DNA from: Lepus europaeus
Lineage: Eukaryota; Chordata; Mammalia; Lagomorpha; Leporidae
Length of the DNA: 64,000 nt
Direction of reading: 5' to 3'
NCBI RefSeq assembly: GCF_033115175.1
Contig: NC_084840.1
Span: 75,469,179-75,533,178 of the forward strand
Every line of letters starts with the position of its first letter. The stretch's first letter is position 1. This document shows positions 56,734 through 64,000 of this stretch, one piece after another. The notes below the pieces were generated by a model. That model worked only from the letters and a program-made list of their open reading frames with translations, was not told where the DNA came from and made no database searches. The position numbers were made by a program, and so were the translations under genes.

Positions 56734-57009
56734 AAGGTCTTCCTTTTCCATTGGTTCACCCCCCAAATGGCTGCTACGGCCGGCGCGCTGCGGTGATCTG
56801 AAGCCAGGAGCCAGTTGCTTCTCCTGGTCTGCCATGTGGGTGCAGGGCCCAAGCACTTGGGCCATCCTCCACTGCCTTCCTGGGCCACAGCAGAGAGCTG
56901 GACTGGAAGAAGAGCAACCAGGACTGAATCCAGCACCCCAACCGGGACTAGAACCCGGGGTGCCGATGCTGCAGGTGGAGGATTAGCCTAGTGAGCCACG
57001 GCCCCAGCC
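56650..57009 (-). mobile_element. CSINE with target-site duplication and long (GA)n
   Basis: Flanked by AAATAATCCA (56640-56649 and 57010-57019). The GA run at 56,693-56,727 is expanded. Confidence 0.94.
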
Positions 57010-57105
57010 AAATAATCCAGTTTAAAAATGGGCAAAGGACCTAAATAGGTGTTTCTTAAAAGAAGTACTGCAGTTGACTAACAAGTATATGAAAAATTTT
57101 GATCA

Positions 57106-57412
57106 GGTCAGTGCCATGCCCCTGTGAGCTAAGCCACAGCATGTGATGCTGGTAGCCCATATAGGAGTGCTGGTTCAAATTGCAGCTGCTTCACTTCCAA
57201 TCCAGCTTCTTGCTAATGCATCTGGGAAGGCAGCAGAGAGTGGCCCCTGTCACCCATGTAGGGTGACCCATATGGAATTCCTGGTTTGGACCTGGCCCAG
57301 ACCTGGATATTGTGGCCATTTGAGAAGTAAACCAGAGGAAGGAAGATCTGTCTGTGTCTTTCTCACTCTTTGTTTCTCTGCTTTCAAGTAAATAAATAAA
57401 TTTTAAAAATAC
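57106..57412 (+). mobile_element. CSINE
   Basis: A diverged copy runs from GGTCAGTGCCATGCCCCTGT to AAATAAATAAATTTTAAAAA. Confidence 0.82.
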
Positions 57413-57459
57413 TAGACTTAATAATCATCAGGGGAATGCAAATCAAAACTACAATGACC

Positions 57460-57772
57460 AGGGCTGGTGCTATGGCATAGCAGGCATAGTATGCCTGCGG
57501 TGCTGGCATCCCATATGTGCACCAGTTCGTGTCCTGGATGTTCCTCTTCTGATTCAACTCTGCCTGTGGCCTGGAAAAGCCGTGGAAGGTGGCCCAAATG
57601 CTTGGGTCCCTGCACACACATGGGAGACCCAGAAGAAGTCCCTGGCTCCTGGCTTCAGACTGGCCCAACTCTGGCCATTGTGGCTGTTTGGGGAGTGAAC
57701 CAGTGGGAAGACATTTCTGTCTCCCCATCTGTCTGTAGCTCTCTCTCTCTCAAATAAGTAAATAAAAATCTA
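57460..57772 (+). mobile_element. CSINE
   Basis: A copy runs from GGGCTGGTGCTATGGCATAG to AAGTAAATAAAAATCTAAAA. It splits L1M sequence. Confidence 0.88.
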
Positions 57773-58509
57773 AAAATACCTACATTGAAATATAATTTCA
57801 CCCCAGTTAGAATGGCTCTTATAAAAAAGACAAAAAGTAACAAATATTGATGAGGATGCAGAGATAAGAGAACTCTCCTGGTCTGTTGGTGGGAACATAA
57901 TTCATATAGCCATTATGGAGAACAGCATGGAAATGTCTCAAAAAACTAGAAATAAAACTACTAATTAATCCAGCAACCCTTCTACTGGATAAATATCCAA
58001 AGGAAATAAAATCAATATGTTTAAGAGACATCTGAAGTCAGGACTATTCACAATAACCAAGATATGAAATCAAGGTGTCCACTAATGGATGAACAAATAA
58101 GGAAAATGTGGTATACATACACAATGGAATATCACTCAGTGATAAAGAAGAATGGAATTCTGTCATTTGCGGCAATATGGATGAAACAAGAGGTCATTAT
58201 ATTAAGTGAAATAAGCCAAAGAAGGACAGATAGTACATATTTGTCACTTTTATGTGGAAGTTAAAAATATTGATCCAACAGGAGCACAATAGTGGTTCCC
58301 AGAGCCTGGGAAAGGAAAGAGTAGGTGTTACAGAGAGAGGATGCTTAACAGGTACAGGGGCAATGCTGGATAGGCAAGATACCTCTGTTCTAAAGCACAC
58401 TGTAGTAACCGCGGTTGACAGATTAGCCATATATTTCAAAATAGCTCAGAGAGAGGATTTTGAATGTTCCCAACACAAATAAATGATAAATATTTAAGGT
58501 GATGGAGAT

Positions 58510-58910
58510 GCCACTTATCATGAGTTTTTGATTTCCAGCTTCATTCCATTGTTGTCAGAGAAGATGCATGGTATGATTTTGATTTTTTTTTTCCAAATGT
58601 ACTGAGGCTTGCTTTATGGCCTAGCCTGTGGTGTACCCTGGAGAGAGTTCCATGCACTGATGAGAAAAAGGTGTTTTCTGAAACTGTAGGTTGAGAAGTT
58701 TATAGATCTCTATTAGGTCCATTTGGTCTGTTGTGTCAATTAACTGTTGTTTCCTTGCTGATTTTCTTGTCTGGTTGATCTGCCCATTGCTGAAAGTGGG
58801 ATAGTGAAGTCTCCCATAAATACTATATTGGAGTCTATGTCTCCCTTTAGATCCATTAGCATTTGTTTTAAATAATCAGATGCCCTGTATTAGGTGCATA
58901 TACATTTATT
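58510..58910 (-). mobile_element. L1 ORF2 fragment (endonuclease region)
   Basis: Aligns by eye with 51-400 of the window, for example GCTTTATGGCCTAG and GGTGCATATACATTTAT. It is joined head-to-head at 58,911 with an L1 piece in the opposite direction. Confidence 0.82.
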
Positions 58911-58960
58911 CAACAGGAAAATGTGACTATAATAAATGTATATGCACCTAATACAAGGCA
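58881..58960. repeat. Hairpin at an L1 head-to-head junction
   Basis: Arms 58,881-58,910 and 58,931-58,960 are reverse complements with one mismatch in 30 bases, and the loop is 20 bases. The right arm is the L1 coding strand reading AATAAATGTATATGCACCTA. Confidence 0.92.
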
Positions 58961-58994
58961 CCCGACTATTGAAAACAATGTGCATAAAAAAAAA

Positions 58995-59148
58995 AACCTG
59001 TGGCGCCTGGCTTCAGATCAGCACAGCTCCAGCCATTGCGGCCACTGGTGAGTGAACCAACGGAAGGAAGACCTTTCTCTCTGTCTCTCCCTCTCACTGT
59101 CTGTAACTCTACCTCTCCAATAAATAAATAAAATCTTAAAAAACAAAC
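58995..59148 (+). mobile_element. CSINE, 5'-truncated
   Basis: Begins within the body at TGGCGCCTGGCTTCAGATCA and ends at AAATAAATAAAATCTTAAAA. Confidence 0.85.
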
Positions 59149-59149
59149 A

Positions 59150-61258
59150 AAAAACCCTGTTCCTCAACAGTTGAGACATGGGCTGTTCAAAGTCATTAGA
59201 TTTTGAAGTTAATTTCACTTTTTTTAGAAATTTAATTAACTTTAAGGAAGCACCCAAGAATGATACATCTTTTGTGAGCACCTAGACATAATACAACTCT
59301 TTGAGGACAGAGGTCCTGCATGGGAAGTTAGCCTTCACCTTCTTTCATAGTGGTGACCATGTTTTTGTGTTTCTGTGTAAAGCACATACTTAAACATCTT
59401 TTATAAGACTGGAATGGGTGATGACAAATTCTCTCAATTTCTGTTTGTTATGGAAGGTCTTTATTTCACCTTCAGGGTACAGTATTCTGGGTTGACAGTT
59501 TTCTTTCTCTTAAGACTAGAAATATATCTCGCCATTCTCTCCTAGCCTGTAGGGTTTCTGATGAGAAGTCAGCTGTGAGTCCAATTGGAGATCCTCTGAA
59601 AGTAATCTGTTTCTCTCATGCACACTTTAGAACCTTTTCTTTATGTGTTACTGTTGAGAGTTTGATTAAAATATGTTGTGATGAAGATCTTTTCTGGTCA
59701 TGTCTATTAGGAGTTCTATGTGCTTCCTGTACTTGGACCTCCCTTTCTTTCTACAAATTAAGGATGCTTTCTGTAATTATCTCACTGAAAAGGCCTTCTA
59801 ATCCATTCACTCTTTCATGCCTTCAGGAACTCCTAAGACCTATATATTCAGTCATTTTTTAGTATCCCATAAATCTCCAACACTGTATTTTAGTTTCTTC
59901 TTTTTTTTTGGTCTGACTGTAATCCAGAGATTTGTCTTCTAACTCAGATATTCTTTCTTCTGTAACACTAAGTCTGTTGTTAAGGCTTTCTACCACATCT
60001 TTAATTTGATTTATTGAATTATTCATTTCAAATATCTCATTTTGATTTCTTTTTAACATCTCAGTTTCATGGGAAAAATATTCATTCATGTAATGTATGG
60101 ATTTCTTTAATTTGTGGATTTGCTTCTAAGTAATCCTACAATCGATTTTTTGAATTCTGTTTCTGGCATTTCTTCAATCTCTTCATTTTCACATTCTAGT
60201 ATTGAAGTGTTGTTGTATTCCTTTGGAGACATCATGTTGTCTTCCTTATTCTTATTTATTGAATTGCTGTATTTATTTTCAGGCATTTCTGGAGGTCCTT
60301 ATTTTTTTCCTCCTGTGATAGCTTTTATCTTTGGACTATCCCTCTGTGGATTAGTGGAGTATTTGCTCTTTCCAAGACATGTGCTGGGTGTGGCCAGGGA
60401 GCTCTGTTCAGTGCTCCAGGGTTAGGGGAGTGTCCAAATGTCTCCCAAGTTGGTCATGGTAAATCTTTTTTTTTTTTAAATAAGAGGGGAGGTTTGATCT
60501 GTATCTCCCCTCCTCCAAGGAGACCAATGCCTGGTTGGTAGCCCCAGGGGTTATAATATTCATTAACACTGCCACAAAACCACACAAAGGATCTGTGCAG
60601 TCCTCAATGTGAGCATGGATCCCACAGCAATGACCTTCACCAGGGAATCAGGGAGCCCCAAGTATGTGGAGCCACTCACAGTGACTACCCAAAGGCCCAG
60701 CCACACCCTGAGCCCTCTCATGCAGCCACAGTATTTTCACAGTCCCAGCACACAAGGCTCCCACAGTCATGAACACCCAGCCCTCTGATAATTCTTCCAG
60801 GCAGACTCAGGTATCTCCTCTCAACTGGTTTCTGGGCATGTGGACATGAGATGGTGCAGCTGTTACGTATGTCTAAAATGGCACCTGCAGCATCTTGGCT
60901 AGTTACAGGATGCTGGTGCCAGGTGATTGGAGAGAAGAAATGTTCCCCCTCCTTTTTTTCCCTCTAGGTTGGCAAATACACTGTCACTCTCAGGGCTCCA
61001 AGCTGGACTCAGCGCCAGGCTCTTTCTGCAGCTTTATTGCCAGTGGCTTGGGCCTCTGCAATCTGGGTTCCTGAGCTGTGTGCGTCCATACCCTCCACAT
61101 CGATCCAGTGTCTCTAATTTGCATGGAGTTTTCTCTGCCATTTTCCCCCTAACTCCTCCCTGAGATTGCACTCTGTCCACATTTTTAAAAATTATTTTCC
61201 CCTAGACTAGAGCAGTAAGCTCCCACCCTATTCTACCATCTTGGTGTCTCCTGGATAT
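59150..61258 (-). mobile_element. L1 with 5' UTR and ORF1 remains
   Basis: On the minus strand, the 5' end near 61,255 (GACACCAAGATGGTAGAATA) opens a GC-rich 5' UTR. ORF1 remains then run from roughly 60,230 to 59,325. Directly after ORF1 comes sequence resembling an L1 3' UTR (59,155-59,315) with no ORF2 between, so ORF2 appears to be missing. The ORF1 frames are broken by stops. Confidence 0.75.
59862..60089 (-). pseudogene. L1 ORF1 coiled-coil remnant
   Basis: A 76-codon open stretch contains NNSINQIKDVVESLNNRLS and VTEERISELEDK, the coiled-coil of the L1 RNA-binding protein ORF1p. The frame is lost on both sides. Confidence 0.8.
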
Positions 61259-61371
61259 TATTTTAAAATGAGAGAAAAAATGTGATCAATGTATGGGATA
61301 TGAAATTTTTCATCACTTAGTATTTTAGCTCATTTCCTCTCCATCTTTTTTCAGCTCATATGTTTATTATA

Positions 61372-61655
61372 AAGATTTATTATTTAGTTATTTAAAGGGT
61401 GGGGGTGAGAGAGGTTGATTTTTCATCCACTGGTCCAACCAGGGCTGGGACAGGACAAAGCCATGAGCTGGAAATTTCATGCATGTCTCCCAAAAGGTGG
61501 CAGAGACTCAAGTACTTGAAACATCTTCTATTGCTTTTCAGGCACATTACTAGGGAGCTGAATCAGCAGCAAAGGAGCCAGGACTTGAACCAGCATTCCA
61601 ATGCAGGCATCTCAAATGGTGGCTTAACATGCTGCACCACAATGTGTACTCCCAG
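61372..61655 (-). mobile_element. CSINE, old
   Basis: A reverse copy runs from AAGATTTATTATTTAGTTAT to GCACCACAATGTGTACTCC. Confidence 0.78.
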
Positions 61656-61729
61656 CTTGTATTTTTCAGGTTACGGTCATCCTCTATATGTGTTTTGTTT
61701 TCCTTGCTCTTTGCTCTGTATTCTTCCCA

Positions 61730-62500
61730 TTTACTTATGAAAACTTTCAAGTATTCAACAAAATATTAAAACTTTTACAGCAAACACTAAAATACCTCTT
61801 AGATTCCACCATTAACATTTTACTGTGTTTCCTTTTGTAGGTATCTATCAATCTGTCCATCCCTCTATGTATGTTAACTTGTCTCATTTTTGATGTATCT
61901 TGGGATAAGTTATACCTATCAGTACATGTCTTGCTAAGTAGTTCACAAACATCACTAACTAGAGTTCAATATTTGTTTACAGTGATTTTCCTTGGATATT
62001 AATTTTACAATGAAATGTAGCAGTCTTAATATTTACAGATTTTACCCATGTTTTTCCACTTGCCACTTTATCATAACCATTTTGCTTAGAGTTACATTAA
62101 ACCAACAAATTAATCTAGGGAAGCGGAACAACTTTGCAAGATTTAGACTTCCAATCTGCAACTGAGGCACGTCTACATACCTTCCTTTTGGCTGTTAGTA
62201 GGATCGAGGGGTTTACAACATACAGATACGTGCACATTTCATTGCAAGCTTATCTCTAGGTATTTGGGAGTTTGTTGCTTTCATGAAAAGACTTTGTTTC
62301 CATTTCGGAGTAGGTATGTGGAAAGATGCTGTTGATTATTTAGTATCCAGCTACGTAGTTGATCTTTCTGCTGGACTGCACCAGCTTTTCCAGTAATTCT
62401 CTTAGCTGAGCAATGATTCATGCATCCCTCTCTGATAATTATACTTCTTTTCATTGTCTCCTGATTTTCATCTCTCTGACAGGACCTTCTGGAGAAATCT
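61730..62500 (-). mobile_element. Old L1M fragment
   Basis: TATCTATCAATCTGTCCATC and TAGAGTTCAATATTTGTTTA are familiar reverse-oriented L1M 3' phrases. Assignment becomes vague after about 62,050. Confidence 0.5.
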
Positions 62501-62750
62501 TTTTTAATGGTAAAAATAATGAGTTTTAGGGTCTGATTACTTATTTTAAGGGACGTTTCCTAATTCAGTGATTCACAAATGAGGGAAGATGAGAGTAAGT
62601 GGAAAATGTGCTTTATTCAGGAAGAAATCAGTTCTTTGAAAAACAGTCCCATGGGCAATTCTGAGGTGGCTCAAGCCACCAGCCAAGTTTGGGAAATCTT
62701 ACACTAATGTTCTCTTCTTAAAAATGTATTTAAGTTAAAAATACATTGTT

Positions 62751-62800
62751 TTTTAAAAGATTTATTTATTATTTGACAGGCAGAGTTTTATATACATACA

Positions 62801-62835
<35 letters not shown>

Positions 62836-63110
62836 GCAGTCACACAGAAAGATCTTCCATCAGTTGGTTCACTCTGCAGTTGGCTATAATGGCTGGAGTT
62901 GGGCTGATTCGAAGCAAGGAGCCAAGAGCTTCTTCCGGGTCTTCCATGTGGATGCAGGGGCCCAAGCACTTGGGCCATTTTCTGCTGCTTTCCCAGGGAC
63001 ATCAGCAGGGAGCTGGATTGTAAGTGGAGCAGCTGGGACTTGAACTGATGTCCATATGGGATGCTGACACTGCAGGCAGAAGCTTGACCTATGCCACAAC
63101 ACCCAGCCCC
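62751..63110 (-). mobile_element. CSINE with target-site duplication and (CA)n
   Basis: Flanked by TAAAAATACATTGTT (62736-62750 and 63111-63125). A CA run of about ten lies at 62,797-62,817 in the tail region. Confidence 0.95.
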
Positions 63111-63186
63111 TAAAAATACATTGTTAAAACTAATGTTCCATTATTAAAGATACATTTAAGTTTAAGGGGTAACCCTGAATGAAGCA

Positions 63187-63515
63187 TCTCTGGCACTATG
63201 GCACACTAGGTTAATCCTCCATCTGAGGTGCCGGCATCCCATATGGGCACTGGTTCTAGTCCTGGCTGTTCCTCTTCCAATCCAGCTCTCTGCTGTGGAC
63301 TGGGAAAGCCGTAGAAGTTGGCCCAGGTGCTTGGGCCCCTGCACCTGGGTCGGAGACTGGGAAGAGGCACCTGGCTCCTGGTTTTGGATTGATGTAGTTC
63401 TGGCCGTTGTGGCCATTTGGGGAGTGAGCCAATGGAGGAAAGATCTTTCTCTCTGTCTCTCCCTCTCACTGTCTGTAATTCTACCTTTCAAATAAATAAA
63501 ATAAATCTTTATAAA
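63187..63515 (+). mobile_element. CSINE
   Basis: A full copy runs from ATCTCTGGCACTATGGCACA to AAATAAAATAAATCTTTATA. Confidence 0.9.
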
Positions 63516-63888
63516 AATTTTTGTACATTTATTTGAAAGACAAAGAGACAGGAAGATAGAGGAGACAAAGGATGGCAGAGATTAGCCATCTGCTGGTTCA
63601 TTCCTCAAGTTCCCACAATGCTGGGCTCGCCAGGCTTAAGTAAGGGGCCTAGAACTCAAAACCAGATGCCTCTCACACCCCCCCCCCCCAGAAAAAGCCA
63701 GATGGCCCACATGAATGGTAGGGACTCAAGTGCTTGAGCCAGTGAGCTATCACCTCCTGTTTCTCAGGGTGTGCATTAAGAGGAAGCTGGAATTGGTGAT
63801 GGAGCTGGGACTTAAAGCCAGGCAATCCACTATGGGATGTGGGCACCCCAAGTGGCATCTTAACCACTGTTCTGAATGCTCACCCTTG
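63516..63888 (-). mobile_element. CSINE, old, tail-to-tail with the previous one
   Basis: A reverse copy runs from GTACATTTATTTGAAAGACA to ACTGTTCTGAATGCTCACCC. It includes a run of eleven C near 63,680. Confidence 0.78.
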
Positions 63889-64000
63889 AAGTGTTTCTTG
63901 TTTCTTGGATTACAAAAAAAGTTATCAGGAATTGAAGGTGTAGAGCTCTATTTATATGTGGATATAAATGTAGCAATAGTATTGAGCTATAATCCACGTA

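Larger units (their letters stand above)
49130..58500 (+). mobile_element. Old L1M element with many nested insertions
   Basis: Collinear L1 ORF2-to-3' UTR sequence is visible at about 49,130-50,040, 50,729-50,850, 52,590-52,735, 56,060-56,640, 57,010-57,105, 57,413-57,460 and 57,773-58,500. Examples are AAAACCAGCAAATAAACATT early and AATGGAATATCACTCAGTGA late. Frames are destroyed. Between these blocks sit CSINEs, a CpG-rich insertion, a THAP5-like pseudogene and the young L1 tail. Confidence 0.75.
13766..64000 (+). other. SCFD2: SCFD2 intron 1 (inferred extent)
   Basis: The canonical donor GTAAGG follows exon 1. No sequence resembling the next SCFD2 coding block was found to the end of the window. 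The intron would therefore exceed 50 kb and contain the three minisatellites, the claudin-like gene and the nested repeats described below. The extent is an inference from absence of further exons and assumes the assembly is continuous. Confidence 0.6.

Overview
This window is mammalian nuclear DNA, and the repeats point to a lagomorph, most likely European rabbit (Oryctolagus cuniculus). More than fifty copies or fragments of the tRNA-derived lagomorph C-repeat (CSINE) lie on both strands, many with clear target-site duplications. A young LINE-1 3' UTR at 54.6-55.4 kb has the G-rich polypurine tract typical of rabbit L1. There is one 200-base assembly gap at 9251-9450.

Layout. 0-1 kb: an L1 fragment (minus strand). 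2.3-9.0 kb: four exon-like blocks (plus strand) that join in phase into the end of an ankyrin domain of the ANKRD7/ANKRD26/POTE type, with a one-base frameshift in the first block. 12.1-13.8 kb: a CpG island holding the promoter and first coding exon of SCFD2, a Sec1/Munc18-family gene on the plus strand. Everything to the right of 13,766 is read as SCFD2 intron 1, assuming the assembly is continuous.

That intron opens with three unrelated minisatellites: 69-72 bp units (14.8-15.7 kb), 63 bp units (17.5-19.6 kb, about 33 copies) and 37-40 bp units (20.8-30.1 kb, roughly 240 copies). Nearly every long open frame there is a compositional artefact. In the third array each unit resembles a 3' splice site, with a pyrimidine tract ending in CAG followed by GT. 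From 30 kb rightward come repeats, two young inverted duplications, two palindromic MITE-like elements, a solo LTR, and at 41.4-42.1 kb an intact 220-codon, four-transmembrane claudin-34-like reading frame. From 49 to 58.5 kb an old L1 is interrupted by CSINEs, a CpG-rich insertion of unknown origin, a THAP5-like processed pseudogene and the young rabbit L1 tail. 58.5-61.3 kb is a rearranged L1 with its 5' UTR and ORF1 remains. The rest is old L1 and CSINEs.

No genes here work as a pathway. The supported protein-coding content is SCFD2 exon 1 and, with less certainty, the claudin-like gene. The ankyrin exons are probably a decayed copy, although a single base separates them from an open frame.
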